64,000 bases of DNA from contig LFER01000006.1 of the NCBI GenBank assembly GCA_001510135.1, positions 50,076 through 114,075 on the forward strand. The letters run 5' to 3'. The notes below the pieces were generated by a model. That model ran no database searches, was not told the DNA's origin, and worked only from the letters and a program-made list of their open reading frames with translations. Source of the DNA: Alphaproteobacteria bacterium casp-alpha6. GTDB lineage: Bacteria; Pseudomonadota; Alphaproteobacteria; Rhodobacterales; Rhodobacteraceae. Made by a program: the position numbers and the translations under genes. This document shows, piece by piece, positions 27,390 to 37,015 of this stretch (the stretch's first letter is position 1; each line of letters begins with the position of its first letter).

Positions 27390-27952
27390 TTGAAAATCTT
27401 GTCGGTTTGATCTTTGGGGATGCGTCCCGCCGCACAATCGAAGTGTTTCGCGAAAATGCTGAAAAATCTGCGGAGCGTCAACATGAACGCCATACCGCAG
27501 CACTTGGTCAATTTTCGACAGAATTTATCCATGCACGGCGGGACCGGTTTGGCAGTTTCATTGATGGACTGAATCGGTTGCCGCGACCTTTGATGGCCTT
27601 TGGTGTTCTTGCATTATTCTCCAGCGCAATGGCGGATCCGATTTGGTTTGCTGCACGTATGCAGGGGCTCGCTCTTGTTCCGGAGCCTCTTTGGTGGCTT
27701 TTAGGCGTGGTGATCAGTTTTTATTTTGGTGCACGCCATCAGGCGAAAGGACAGGCATTTCAGAAAAGCTTGCTGGACAATATGGCCCTAGTGCCGTCGG
27801 TGTCAGAAAATATAAATATCTTGGAAGATCTGCGCCGTCAAAATGCGAATATGCAAAAAGACGACTTAGAGGACAATCGCGCTTTATCATTCGCCACAGG
27901 ACCAAATGCGGCCATTGAAGACTGGAAAAAGCTGCAGAAGCGCGACAAATAG
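27380..27952 (+). CDS. Holin, 3TM family for gene transfer agent release
   Basis: A 190-residue protein. An amphipathic charged N-terminus ('ENAEKSAERQHERH') and the conserved 'RPLMAFGVLALF' segment are followed by hydrophobic segments at ~residues 70-90 and 105-117, then a charged tail ending 'IEDWKKLQKRDK', as in the '3TM holin for gene-transfer release' family. It makes inner-membrane lesions that let the endolysin reach the wall. Its ATG overlaps the endolysin stop by 10 bases, so it depended on endolysin translation; the upstream nonsense codon may reduce its expression. The frame is intact. Confidence 0.85.
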   Translation: MGIIENLVGLIFGDASRRTIEVFRENAEKSAERQHERHTAALGQFSTEFIHARRDRFGSFIDGLNRLPRPLMAFGVLALFSSAMADPIWFAARMQGLALVPEPLWWLLGVVISFYFGARHQAKGQAFQKSLLDNMALVPSVSENINILEDLRRQNANMQKDDLEDNRALSFATGPNAAIEDWKKLQKRDK

Positions 27953-28000
27953 CCAAGTTTTAACTCTGGTTTGTGTTGAGTTTTTTCTTATACTCATCCT

Positions 28001-29977
28001 ATGATCAATGAACTTGGACATTTTGCCTTAATCCTTGGGTTTATGGTGGCGATATTGCAGGCCACAGTTCCTCTTGTTGGGGCACGGTTGAACCATCACG
28101 GGATGATGAGCTTTGGACGCACTGCCGCAACCGCGCAGTTTGTGTTGATTGCCGCCTCTTTTCTTGCATTGGTGCATGCCTTTGTCACCTCTGATTTTTC
28201 CTTGCGGCTTGTCACTTTGAATTCGCATTCCTTAAAACCAATGATCTATAAAATCAGCGGGACATGGGGAAACCATGAAGGGTCGATGTTGCTCTGGGTG
28301 CTCATCCTCGCATTGTTCGGGGCCTGTGCGGCGTGGTTTGGCGGGAATCTGACCCATAGATTTCGGGCAACAGCTTTGGCTGTGCAAGGGGCGATCGGAG
28401 TGGCCTTCATTGGCTTTATCATTTTTACATCGAACCCGTTTATCCGACTTGCGCTTCCACCTTTTGATGGTCAGGATCTGAACCCGCTGCTGCAGGATCC
28501 GGGTTTGGCCTTTCATCCCCCCTTTTTATACTTGGGATACGTGGGGCTGAGCATGGCCTTTTCCTTTGCCGTTGCGGCACTGATTGAAGGGCGGGTGGAT
28601 GCGGCCTGGGCCCGTTGGGTGCGTCCTTGGACTCTGGCGGCTTGGGTATTTCTGACCATCGGTATCGCCCTTGGGAGTTGGTGGGCCTATTACGAACTGG
28701 GCTGGGGAGGCTTCTGGTTTTGGGATCCGGTTGAGAACGCATCGTTCATGCCATGGCTGCTGGCCGCAGCGCTTCTGCATTCTGCAATTGTTGTGGAAAA
28801 GAGAGAAAGTCTGAAATCTTGGACCATTCTCTTGGCGATTTTGGCCTTTGGATTTTCCCTTTTGGGGACCTTTATCGTTCGTTCGGGCGTTTTGACGTCA
28901 GTTCATGCCTTTGCCAACGACCCCGAGAGGGGAGTGGTGATCCTTGGCATTTTGATATTCTTTGTCGGTGGCGCGCTCACACTTTTTTCGTTGCGTGCAG
29001 CGAGTATGCAAAGCCAAGGGATTTTTGGAATGGTCAGCCGAGAGACGGCACTGGTTTTAAACAATGTTTTACTCGCCGTTTCTGCCTTTGTCGTTTTTGT
29101 GGGAACCATTTGGCCCCTCGTTGCGGAGATATTCTTTGATCGCACCCTCAGCGTTGGTCCACCCTTTTTCAATATGGCGTTCACACCCTTGATGATCCTG
29201 CTTGGCCTCGCCCTGCCGCTTGGAGCAATGCTGCCATGGAAGCGAGGGCGTCTTGAAAAAGGCATACGCCAATTGACCCTGCCGCTTATTTTTGCGCTGT
29301 CATGTGGCGGGCTTGTCTGGGCAATGCAGACGGGCCGAAGCCTTCAGGCGCCAATTGGTCTTTTTTTGGGGGCTTGGCTTGTGAGCGGGGCAATTGCCGA
29401 TCTTCTTCAGCGATTGGGGCGCGAGAAAGATTTTGGCCGATTGATGCGATTGCCACGCGCTGATTGGGGCAAGGCAATCGCCCATAGTGGGTTTGGCATC
29501 ACCATGTTGGCGATCGCGGCGCTGATTGCCTGGGAAAAAGAAGACATTCGTGTGGTTGATATTGGGGAAACTTGGACACTTGGCCCTTACGATCTGACAT
29601 TAAGGGACGTCCGCCTTGAAATGGGGCCTAATTATCGCGCCCGTATCGCAGAGGTGGAATTGGGCCAGAACGGGCAAATGATTGCCATGATGTACCCTGA
29701 AAAAAGGTTCTATCCTGTCGCAAAGATGCCCACGACCGAAGCCGGAATAGATTACCGGTTTTTGCGTGATGTATATGTCGTCTTGGGTGATACACAAGAC
29801 GGCGGAAGCTGGACAATGCGCAGTTACCTGAAGCCATTTGCAAACTGGATCTGGGCGGGGGCGGCTTTGATGGCTTTTGGCGGTTTGCTGAGTCTCTCCG
29901 ATCGGCGCTTACGAACTGCGCCATCTGGGCACAAACCACGGGCGCCCCAAGCGGCAAAGGCAACACCTGCAGAATGA
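28001..29977 (+). CDS. ccmF: Cytochrome c heme lyase CcmF
   Basis: A 658-residue polytopic membrane protein with the heme-handling WWD motif 'WGGFWFWDPVENASFMPWL' near residue 230-250 and conserved periplasmic histidines. It joins heme from holo-CcmE to the CXXCH motif of apocytochrome c together with CcmH. Length is normal, with about 14-15 hydrophobic segments. Its end overlaps ccmH in ATGA. No clear ribosome site is seen in front of the ATG. Confidence 0.95.
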   Translation: MINELGHFALILGFMVAILQATVPLVGARLNHHGMMSFGRTAATAQFVLIAASFLALVHAFVTSDFSLRLVTLNSHSLKPMIYKISGTWGNHEGSMLLWVLILALFGACAAWFGGNLTHRFRATALAVQGAIGVAFIGFIIFTSNPFIRLALPPFDGQDLNPLLQDPGLAFHPPFLYLGYVGLSMAFSFAVAALIEGRVDAAWARWVRPWTLAAWVFLTIGIALGSWWAYYELGWGGFWFWDPVENASFMPWLLAAALLHSAIVVEKRESLKSWTILLAILAFGFSLLGTFIVRSGVLTSVHAFANDPERGVVILGILIFFVGGALTLFSLRAASMQSQGIFGMVSRETALVLNNVLLAVSAFVVFVGTIWPLVAEIFFDRTLSVGPPFFNMAFTPLMILLGLALPLGAMLPWKRGRLEKGIRQLTLPLIFALSCGGLVWAMQTGRSLQAPIGLFLGAWLVSGAIADLLQRLGREKDFGRLMRLPRADWGKAIAHSGFGITMLAIAALIAWEKEDIRVVDIGETWTLGPYDLTLRDVRLEMGPNYRARIAEVELGQNGQMIAMMYPEKRFYPVAKMPTTEAGIDYRFLRDVYVVLGDTQDGGSWTMRSYLKPFANWIWAGAALMAFGGLLSLSDRRLRTAPSGHKPRAPQAAKATPAE

Positions 29978-30432
29978 AATACCTTATGTTTCTTGTTTTT
30001 TTGGTTTGCGCCTCGGCATCGGCCGCGGTGGAGCCGCATGAAATTCTTCAAGACCAAAGGCTTGAGCAAAGGGCGCGCGATATTTCCAAGGGCCTGCGCT
30101 GTCCTGTATGCCAAAATGAAACGATCGACGAAAGCTCTGCAGAAATTGCCGCCGACCTGCGGGTGCTGGTGCGTGAACGGCTTTCGGTGGGAGACAGCGA
30201 TCAGGAGGTGGTTGATTTTGTTGTCGCGCGTTACGGCGAATTCGTACTTTTGAAACCAAGCGTAAGTGGTTCAAACCTTTTGCTCTGGGGTATGGCACCG
30301 CTGATGTTGATCATTGGTCTTGGTTTCGGGGTCGTCTTTGTCAGGCGGTGCGGTGGCCAAACGCCTAATGTACAGGATCCTAGCCTCAGCGATGCAGAAA
30401 GGTCTGAATTGGAAAAGCTGTTAAAGCCCTGA
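29974..30432 (+). CDS. ccmH: Cytochrome c maturation thioredoxin-like protein CcmH
   Basis: A 152-residue protein with a signal peptide ('MKYLMFLVFLVCASASAAVEP'), the redox motif 'LRCPVCQNETIDES' at about residues 41-54, a three-helix bundle and one C-terminal membrane helix ('LLLWGMAPLMLIIGLGF' area). It reduces apocytochrome c thiols and partners with CcmF. Translation is coupled to ccmF. A CcmI-type C-terminal domain is not fused to it and no ccmI is seen nearby. Confidence 0.94.
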   Translation: MKYLMFLVFLVCASASAAVEPHEILQDQRLEQRARDISKGLRCPVCQNETIDESSAEIAADLRVLVRERLSVGDSDQEVVDFVVARYGEFVLLKPSVSGSNLLLWGMAPLMLIIGLGFGVVFVRRCGGQTPNVQDPSLSDAERSELEKLLKP

Positions 30433-30502
30433 GAGGCCTTTTCATTGCGCACTTGCACGCGTTAGAGTGCGCATAATCAAAACTGCCAGAAGGAATGCGA
30501 CT

Positions 30503-31279
30503 ATGGAATATTCAACTTTGTCTGTCTCACTGGAAAATGGCGTTGCCTGCATTGTGCTTAACCGTCCAGAGGTGATGAATGCTCTCAATACGCAAATGCG
30601 CGCTGAAATTGCGGAGGCAGCAACGTCCCTAGGTAAAGAGGCGCGAGTGGTCGTTCTGACGGGGACGGGACGGGCATTTTGTTCAGGGCAGGATTTGGGC
30701 GATCGCACGAATGCTTCAAATATCGACATGGAACGCACACTAAGGGATGAATATGAACCCATGCTGCGGGCAATTATCGATTGTCCGGTGCCTACAATTA
30801 CGGCCTTGAATGGGGCCGCTGCGGGAGCAGGGGCGAACCTTGCTTTGGCGGCAGATGTGGTGATTGCCGCGCATTCGGCATATCTTATGCAGGCCTTTAC
30901 GCGGATAGGTCTGATCCCTGATGCCGGTGGCACCTATGTCATGCCGCGTACCATGGGATTTGCAAAGGCGATGGGGGCATCCCTTTTTGCGGATAAAATC
31001 ACTGCAGTTGATGCTGCCAATTCGGGGTTGATCTGGGAAGCGGTGCCGGACGAGTCCTTTGAAGAGACTTGGAAAGCGCGCGCGGCGCAGCTCGCCAACG
31101 GGCCCACCGTGGCCTATCAAAACGTGAAAAAAGCTATCCGTGCCTCTCTTGGGAACACGCTTGACGAGCAACTCGCGCTCGAAGCGAAACTGCAAAAAGA
31201 ATGCGGCCAAACCCGCGATTTTGCTGAAGGTGTTCTTGCGTTCAGTGAAAAGCGCCCTGCTAAATTCGAGGGTCGTTAA
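30503..31279 (+). CDS. Enoyl-CoA hydratase/isomerase family, PaaG-like
   Basis: A 258-residue crotonase. The ATG at 30503 follows AAGGAA; the frame also extends back to 30467. Oxyanion-hole motifs 'FCSGQDLGDR' (~residues 66-75) and 'NGAAAGAGANLALAAD' (~109-124) are clear, and 'LIPDAGGTYVMPR' carries an Asp-Gly pair typical of PaaG-type isomerases rather than the two-Glu hydratases. PaaG rearranges ring-epoxide phenylacetyl-CoA, which would connect with the indolepyruvate oxidoreductase upstream, but no other paa gene is present; it may act on another acyl-CoA. Confidence 0.8.
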   Translation: MEYSTLSVSLENGVACIVLNRPEVMNALNTQMRAEIAEAATSLGKEARVVVLTGTGRAFCSGQDLGDRTNASNIDMERTLRDEYEPMLRAIIDCPVPTITALNGAAAGAGANLALAADVVIAAHSAYLMQAFTRIGLIPDAGGTYVMPRTMGFAKAMGASLFADKITAVDAANSGLIWEAVPDESFEETWKARAAQLANGPTVAYQNVKKAIRASLGNTLDEQLALEAKLQKECGQTRDFAEGVLAFSEKRPAKFEGR

Positions 31280-31335
31280 GACCGAGCCGATGCTGAGAAA
31301 GCAGATAGAGCGCTCAAAGTTATATGTTTAAGATC

Positions 31336-31363
31336 GCCGTGATCCGGTTTTAAGGATCACGGC
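31336..31363. terminator. Hairpin between convergent paaG-like gene and serS
   Basis: A perfect 10-base-pair stem GCCGTGATCC / GGATCACGGC with an 8-base loop. It lies in the short gap between two convergent genes, so it can act on both strands; only short T stretches flank it. Confidence 0.7.
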
Positions 31364-31393
31364 TAAACCCTCTGATTGAAGAGATTACAGCGG

Positions 31394-32683
31394 TTATTCC
31401 AAATCACCTTGATCATTCAGGCGTGTTTTTCCGCCAAGATAGGGATACAGCACTTCGGGCAAGGCAACGGATCCATCGCTTTGTTGTCCGTTTTCCAAAA
31501 CAGCAATCAACGCCCGTCCGACGGCCAGACCTGACCCGTTGAGCGTATGGACAAATTCAGGCTTGCCCCCGTCGGCGGGTTTATAACGGGCATTCATGCG
31601 CCGTGCTTGGAAATCACCGCAAACAGATACAGAGCTGATTTCGCGATATTTATTTTGTCCGGGCAGCCAGACTTCAAGGTCATGTGTCTTGCGCGCCCCA
31701 AATCCCATATCGCCCATACATAAGACAACGACGCGATAGGCCAGTCCAAGTTTTTCCAAAATCGCCTTGGCGCAATCGGTCATGCGGTCATGTTCGGCAA
31801 GCGAGGTCTCTGGTGTTGTGATCGATACCATTTCCACCTTTTCAAATTGATGTTGCCGTAGCATGCCAGAAGTGTCTTTGCCCGCAGAGCCTGCTTCTGA
31901 ACGAAAGCAAAGCGAATGGGCTGTCATGCGGATCGGCAAATCGCTTTGCTCAATCGTTAGGCCCGCGACAGTATTGGTCAAAGTGACTTCCGAGGTCGGG
32001 ATCAGCCACCATCCATTGGTTGTCTGATAACTATCTTCGGCAAACTTCGGAAGCTGGTTTGTGCCATACATCGCTTCGTCACGAACCAGAACAGGTGTAT
32101 TTGTTTCATGGAGCCCGTGTTCATCCACATGTACGTCAATCATAAATTGGGCCAAGGCACGATGGATGCGCGCAACAGCGCCACGCAAGACGACAAAACG
32201 CGATCCTGACAGTCGTCCTGCCGTTTCAAAATCCATACCTGCCTTCACGCCAGCAATGTCAAAGTGTTCTTTTGCATCTTGGATTTCAGGCGGGGTCCCC
32301 CAACGGTGTATTTCGACGTTGTCCTCTTCATCCGCACCATCAGGAACGTCTTCATATCCAAGGTTTGGGATGGTCAACAAAATCTCGTTCAGTGCGATAT
32401 CTTGTTCTTTGGCTTTTGCAGTCATTTCACTGACTTCGGCCTTTTTCTCCGCCACAAGGGTGCGCAATCTTTCAAATTCGGTCTCATCCCCTTTGGCTTT
32501 GGCGGCGCCAACAGATTTTGAGGCTTTATTTTGCTCTGCCTGTGCAGTTTCTGCAGCTAGTATAGCGGCGCGTCTCGCGCTATCTATTTCCAAAATAGAT
32601 GCGGACATCGAAGACAGACCCCGGCGCGCCAATGCGGCGTCAAAAGCGGCAGGGTTTTCTCGGATGACCTTTATATCATGCAT
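31394..32683 (-). CDS. serS: Seryl-tRNA synthetase
   Basis: A 429-residue class II synthetase that charges tRNA-Ser. It has an N-terminal coiled-coil arm (residues ~30-100, rich in Ala, Lys and Glu) and the catalytic core with motif 2 '[20 protein letters not shown]' near residue 265 and motif 3 '[13 protein letters not shown]' near the end. Length normal. A single housekeeping gene divergent from yajC across about 220 bases. Confidence 0.96.
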   Translation of the reverse strand: MHDIKVIRENPAAFDAALARRGLSSMSASILEIDSARRAAILAAETAQAEQNKASKSVGAAKAKGDETEFERLRTLVAEKKAEVSEMTAKAKEQDIALNEILLTIPNLGYEDVPDGADEEDNVEIHRWGTPPEIQDAKEHFDIAGVKAGMDFETAGRLSGSRFVVLRGAVARIHRALAQFMIDVHVDEHGLHETNTPVLVRDEAMYGTNQLPKFAEDSYQTTNGWWLIPTSEVTLTNTVAGLTIEQSDLPIRMTAHSLCFRSEAGSAGKDTSGMLRQHQFEKVEMVSITTPETSLAEHDRMTDCAKAILEKLGLAYRVVVLCMGDMGFGARKTHDLEVWLPGQNKYREISSVSVCGDFQARRMNARYKPADGGKPEFVHTLNGSGLAVGRALIAVLENGQQSDGSVALPEVLYPYLGGKTRLNDQGDLE

Positions 32684-32901
32684 TGGAAATCTCCTTTTTG
32701 ATCGTCGGCGTTCGCCACGGCGTTCTTATGCAACAGTTCTTTGATCAAGGGTAGGGGGCAAAGAGGGGTTTTTTCATCAAATCGACCCAGATGTGCTCTT
32801 GTCATTCTTGCTTCATTTCTATTCGAGAAAGGCCCCTTGCAAACAGACCCCTCAGCGCATAGGTTGCCGCGAGAAAATTGACCAACATTCAGGACGTACA
32901 C

Positions 32902-33186
32902 ATGGAAGCCTTCGGACAGCTCGTTCCCCTCATTCTAATATTTGCGATCATGTATTTTCTTTTGATCCGACCTCAGCAAAAGAAAGCAAAAGAGCATCAG
33001 GCGATGGTCAAAGCGCTTCGCCGTGGTGATCAGGTCGTGACGCAGGGCGGGTTGATCGGCAAAGTTGCCAAGGTGAAGGAAGAGAACGAACTGGAAGTCG
33101 AAATTGCTGAAGGGGTAAAGGTGCGCGTTGTACAATCGACGATTACCCAAGTCCTGAACAAAACAGAACCCGCCAAAGACAGCTAA
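32902..33186 (+). CDS. yajC: Preprotein translocase subunit YajC
   Basis: A 94-residue protein from the ATG at 32902, 7 bases after AGGA; an in-frame TTG at 32878 is less likely. One N-terminal membrane helix ('LVPLILIFAIMYFLLIRPQ') is followed by the family motif 'QQKKAKEHQAMVKALRRGDQV'. It associates with SecDF at the Sec translocon, and secD and secF follow directly. Confidence 0.94.
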   Translation: MEAFGQLVPLILIFAIMYFLLIRPQQKKAKEHQAMVKALRRGDQVVTQGGLIGKVAKVKEENELEVEIAEGVKVRVVQSTITQVLNKTEPAKDS

Positions 33187-33229
33187 AACGTTGCGCAGGC
33201 CTTCTGCGCTGTAAAAGGAACGCTCTGGG

Positions 33230-34882
33230 ATGTTACAGATAGACCTGTGGAAGCGCGTATTGATCTGGGCTTTTTGTGCTTTGGGTCTTCTGTTTGCCTT
33301 GCCAAACGGATTTTATACGCGGGTCGAAGCCTACAATGACGCGCAGAAAGCCATTGATCTGGGCGGTGTTGCTGGCCAAGAGGCAGCCAGTTGGCCATCC
33401 TTCTTACCTTCAAGCCTTGTAAATCTGGGATTGGATTTGCGGGGCGGCGCGCATCTTTTGGCAGAGGTGCAGGTTGACGATGTCTATAAAGCGCGCATGA
33501 AAGCGATTTGGCCCGAGTTACGCGATATTCTACGAGAGGAACGCACCACGATTGGCACGATCCGCCTTCAAGACGGTCCCGCAGATAGGCTGACTGTTAA
33601 GATTTCAGAACCTGACGGGATGGCGCGGGCGGTTGAGCGGGCGGGAGAACTGGCAAAACCGATCGCTTCGCTGAATGCGGTTGGCAGCAAAGATTTGGTC
33701 GTCACCTCACAAGACGACATTCTGACAATTCAGTTGTCAGACGCGGAAAAGGCGGCCTCTGATGAACGTACGCTACGACAGGCGCTTGAAATCATTCGCC
33801 GCCGTATCGATGAGGTTGGAACGCGCGAACCGACCATTCAACGTCAGGGCAGCAACCGCATTTTGATCCAAGTACCCGGAATCGGTTCTGCCGAAGAATT
33901 GAAGGACCTGATCGGAACAACCGCACAGCTGACGTTTCAACCAGTTCTCAATGTTGTGAGTGATGCCGAAACAAACGCGGGTTTTGGTAATGAACTGCTG
34001 CCCTCTCTGGATGAGGCAGGGAAATTTTACATACTCGAAGCGCGCCCTGTGGTGACGGGCGAAGACCTTGTTGATGCCCAGCCGAGTTTTGATCAAAACG
34101 GGCGCCCCGCGGTGACCTTCCGGTTCAATCCTTCGGGTGCGCGCCGCTTTGGAGATTACACAGCCGAAAATATAGGCAGCCCTTTTGCCATCGTTCTCGA
34201 TAGCGAAGTAATAAGCGCTCCTGTGATCCAAAGCCATATACCGGGTGGATCTGGCATTATAACTGGGAATTTTTCGATCGAAGAAAGTACAAATTTGGCA
34301 GTACTTTTGCGGGCAGGAGCCTTGCCTGCCACGCTTGAGTTTCTTGAAGAACGTACCATCGGTCCGGAGCTTGGTGCGGACAGTATTGAAGCAGGCAAAA
34401 TTGCCTGTCTGGTGGCCTTTGGCGCCGTATTGATCTTTATGGTGCTGAGCTATGGGTTATTTGGCCTTTTCGCCAATATCGCTTTGATCATCAACATAGG
34501 GCTGATTTTTGGATTTCTGAGCGCCATCGGTGCCACGCTGACCTTGCCCGGAATTGCTGGGATTGTTCTGACGATCGGGATGGCGGTGGACGCCAATGTT
34601 TTGATTTTCGAGCGCATCAGAGAAGAGCTCAAAACGGCGAAAGGCCCCGCACGCGCGATTGAGCTTGGTTATGAGCGTGCTTTGAGCGCTATTTTGGATG
34701 CCAATATTACGACTTTAATCACGGCGGTCATTCTATTTGCGATGGGGTCGGGCCCTGTGCGCGGATTTTCGATAACGCTGGGCATTGGTATTTTGACATC
34801 TGTCTTTACGGCGATTTTTGTGACCCGCCTATTGGTGATCATGTGGTTTGAACGCCGCCGTCCAAGAACATTGGAGGTATAG
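33230..34882 (+). CDS. secD: Protein translocase subunit SecD
   Basis: A 550-residue RND-type membrane protein: one N-terminal helix, the motif 'LGLDLRGGAHLLAEV' at about residues 67-81, a large periplasmic domain, then five helices including 'IGMAVDANVLIFERIREE'. It uses the proton gradient to pull secreted proteins out of SecYEG. It lies between yajC and secF, two bases from secF. Confidence 0.96.
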   Translation: MLQIDLWKRVLIWAFCALGLLFALPNGFYTRVEAYNDAQKAIDLGGVAGQEAASWPSFLPSSLVNLGLDLRGGAHLLAEVQVDDVYKARMKAIWPELRDILREERTTIGTIRLQDGPADRLTVKISEPDGMARAVERAGELAKPIASLNAVGSKDLVVTSQDDILTIQLSDAEKAASDERTLRQALEIIRRRIDEVGTREPTIQRQGSNRILIQVPGIGSAEELKDLIGTTAQLTFQPVLNVVSDAETNAGFGNELLPSLDEAGKFYILEARPVVTGEDLVDAQPSFDQNGRPAVTFRFNPSGARRFGDYTAENIGSPFAIVLDSEVISAPVIQSHIPGGSGIITGNFSIEESTNLAVLLRAGALPATLEFLEERTIGPELGADSIEAGKIACLVAFGAVLIFMVLSYGLFGLFANIALIINIGLIFGFLSAIGATLTLPGIAGIVLTIGMAVDANVLIFERIREELKTAKGPARAIELGYERALSAILDANITTLITAVILFAMGSGPVRGFSITLGIGILTSVFTAIFVTRLLVIMWFERRRPRTLEV

Positions 34883-34884
34883 AC

Positions 34885-35847
34885 ATGCGCTTGAAACTGG
34901 TTCGCTCTGAGACTAATTTCGATTTCTTTTCAAAGTTGCGCCTTTGGGTCGGGCTATCATTGGTATTGTTGATCCTGTCGCTTGGATCAGTGCTTACCCA
35001 AGGGTTAAATTTTGGCATAGATTTTCTTGGGGGCACGACTATTCGCACACAGAGCACTCAAGCGGTGGATGTGGGGGCCTATCGAGATTCGCTTTCGGTT
35101 ATGGACCTTGGGGATGTGAGCATTTCAGAAATATTTGATCCCAATTTTGATGATGATCAGCACGTTGCGATGATCCGCATTCAACAACAGTCTGGTGATG
35201 ACATTTCCGTCAACGATGTCACAGAAGATGCGCTTTCAGCACTCAAATCTTTTGACCCTAATATTTCCTTTGTTTCCGTTGAAAGTGTTGGCCCCAAAGT
35301 GTCTGGCGAACTGATCCAAACAGCCATTCTTGCGGTCGTTTTGGCTATTGGGGCTGTGCTGATTTATATTTGGTTGCGCTTTGAGTGGCAATTCGCTCAG
35401 GGTGCCGTGGTTGCCTTGATCCATGATGTTCTTCTGACCATTGGGGTCTTTTCCGTGCTTCAGATCAAATTTGATCTCGCCATCATTGCAGCGTTATTGA
35501 CCATTGTGGGATATTCCCTGAACGATACTGTTGTGGTATTTGATCGCGTTCGCGAAAATCTGCGTAAATATAAAAAACGCCCCTTAAAAGAGGTGTTGAA
35601 CATTTCGATCAACGAAACGCTCAGTCGGACGATCGCCACCTCTTTCACCACATTGCTTGCGCTTATCGCACTTTTTGTGCTCGGCGGAGATGTGATACGT
35701 GGATTTGTTTTTGCAATGATATGGGGCGTGATCGTCGGAACTTATAGCTCCGTCTTCATCGCGGCTGCAACGCTTTTACGTCTGGGCGTAAAGCGTGATT
35801 GGTCTAAGCCAAATGCTGAAGCTGGAACACAGGTGCCTCAGGAATGA
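34885..35847 (+). CDS. secF: Protein translocase subunit SecF
   Basis: A 320-residue partner of SecD with 'NFGIDFLGGTTI' after the first helix (~residues 45-56), a short periplasmic loop, and five helices with 'GYSLNDTVVVFDRVREN'. Its stop overlaps the start of the TauE-type permease in ATGA, so that gene is coupled to the sec operon. Confidence 0.96.
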   Translation: MRLKLVRSETNFDFFSKLRLWVGLSLVLLILSLGSVLTQGLNFGIDFLGGTTIRTQSTQAVDVGAYRDSLSVMDLGDVSISEIFDPNFDDDQHVAMIRIQQQSGDDISVNDVTEDALSALKSFDPNISFVSVESVGPKVSGELIQTAILAVVLAIGAVLIYIWLRFEWQFAQGAVVALIHDVLLTIGVFSVLQIKFDLAIIAALLTIVGYSLNDTVVVFDRVRENLRKYKKRPLKEVLNISINETLSRTIATSFTTLLALIALFVLGGDVIRGFVFAMIWGVIVGTYSSVFIAAATLLRLGVKRDWSKPNAEAGTQVPQE

Positions 35848-36599
35848 GCGGGGTGAGCTTGGGCTCACTTTTTGCCAGCGACGGATTTTATTGGATTTTG
35901 GCAGCGGCCTTTTTGGCCGGTGTGGTGCGCGGCTTTTCCGGCTTTGGGAGCGCAATGATTTTTCTGCCCGTTGCGGGACAATTTATGCCACCTGTTTCAG
36001 CCTTGACAGTTTTAACCGTTATGGATGTATTCGGTCCGCTTTTGGCGGTTCCCAAAGCATTTAAGGAGGCGCGCAAACCTGATCTTGCGCGCCTTTTGTG
36101 CGCGATGATTTTGGTGTTTCCATTTGCGTTATGGCTACTGACCCGCTCAGATCCTGCCATATTTCGCTATCTTGTATCTGCTATGGCGCTCTGTCTGCTC
36201 GCAAGCCTGTTGTTTGGGCTTCGCTATAAGGGTCATGTGCATCCGCGGATGCTTTATGGGCTTGGCGCATTTTCGGGCCTGACGGGTGGCTTTTTGGGGA
36301 TGCCAGGCCCACCAGTGATCTTTTTCTACCTCTCTGGTCCCTACAGCGCGTCGGTGGTGCGCGCCAATACCTTATTGTTGCTTTTCACCTTTGACATTGT
36401 GTTCCTTTTTACCATCACGGTCAGTGGGCAGATCGTGCCGGAAGCAGTTGTTCTTGGTCTTATGATGGCTCTTCCTATAATGATTGGTAATATTTTGGGC
36501 GCGCGCGTTTTTGATCCAAACCGTGAAGGACTGTATCGAAAACTTGCCTTTTGCATTATCGCCATTTCAGCGATACAAGGTCTTCCGCTGTTTGATTGA
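35844..36599 (+). CDS. TSUP/TauE-SafE family membrane permease
   Basis: A 251-residue membrane protein with about eight hydrophobic segments arranged as two repeats. Typical glycine/proline motifs are 'GVVRGFSGFGSAMIFLPVAG' near the N-terminus and 'GGFLGMPGPPVIFFYLSGP' in the second repeat. Members export or import sulfite, sulfoacetate or other small organosulfur or carboxylate anions. It overlaps secF by 4 bases; the substrate cannot be predicted. Confidence 0.88.
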   Translation: MSGVSLGSLFASDGFYWILAAAFLAGVVRGFSGFGSAMIFLPVAGQFMPPVSALTVLTVMDVFGPLLAVPKAFKEARKPDLARLLCAMILVFPFALWLLTRSDPAIFRYLVSAMALCLLASLLFGLRYKGHVHPRMLYGLGAFSGLTGGFLGMPGPPVIFFYLSGPYSASVVRANTLLLLFTFDIVFLFTITVSGQIVPEAVVLGLMMALPIMIGNILGARVFDPNREGLYRKLAFCIIAISAIQGLPLFD

Positions 36600-36609
36600 G
36601 GAGTAAGAG

Positions 36610-36966
36610 GTGCAGTTAAGCGAAATCGACTTTGGAAAAGCCGTCCCGATTGAGGGTTACGGGACAGGGTTTTTCCGTATTGCTGGCGCGGCTGTCCGTG
36701 CCCCTTTGATGGTGGGTAAGGCAGGTGCAAAACCTTGGGGTGGCTATAGTGATGTTGCCAATTTGCTTGCCTTTTGTGCAGATGTTGATGTGTTATTTGT
36801 GGGAACAGGACGAGAAATTTCTCATATTCCTGCCGATTTTCGCGCTGCGCTAGAGGCAGAGGGTTTAGGTGTCGAAGTTATGAGCAGCCCTTCGGCCTGT
36901 CGTACCTATAATGTTCTTTTGTCAGAAGAGCGCCGCGTAGCGGCAGCCCTTTTGCCAGTGGAGTAG
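36610..36966 (+). CDS. Mth938-like domain protein (NDUFAF3 family)
   Basis: A 118-residue single-domain protein of the Mth938/DUF498 family: 'YGTGFFRIAGAAVRAPLMV', 'DVDVLFVGTGREISHIP' and 'SPSACRTYNVLLSEERRVAAALLPV' are the family strands. The human relative NDUFAF3 helps assemble respiratory complex I; the bacterial role is not settled. The GTG start has GAGGAG 6 bases upstream. Bacterial members are often found near secDF, as here. Confidence 0.85.
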   Translation: MQLSEIDFGKAVPIEGYGTGFFRIAGAAVRAPLMVGKAGAKPWGGYSDVANLLAFCADVDVLFVGTGREISHIPADFRAALEAEGLGVEVMSSPSACRTYNVLLSEERRVAAALLPVE

Positions 36967-37015
36967 AATGCCTCGTGCTCTTTTCGTGCAGGGTTGATTG
37001 GTCTATGGTCATCTG

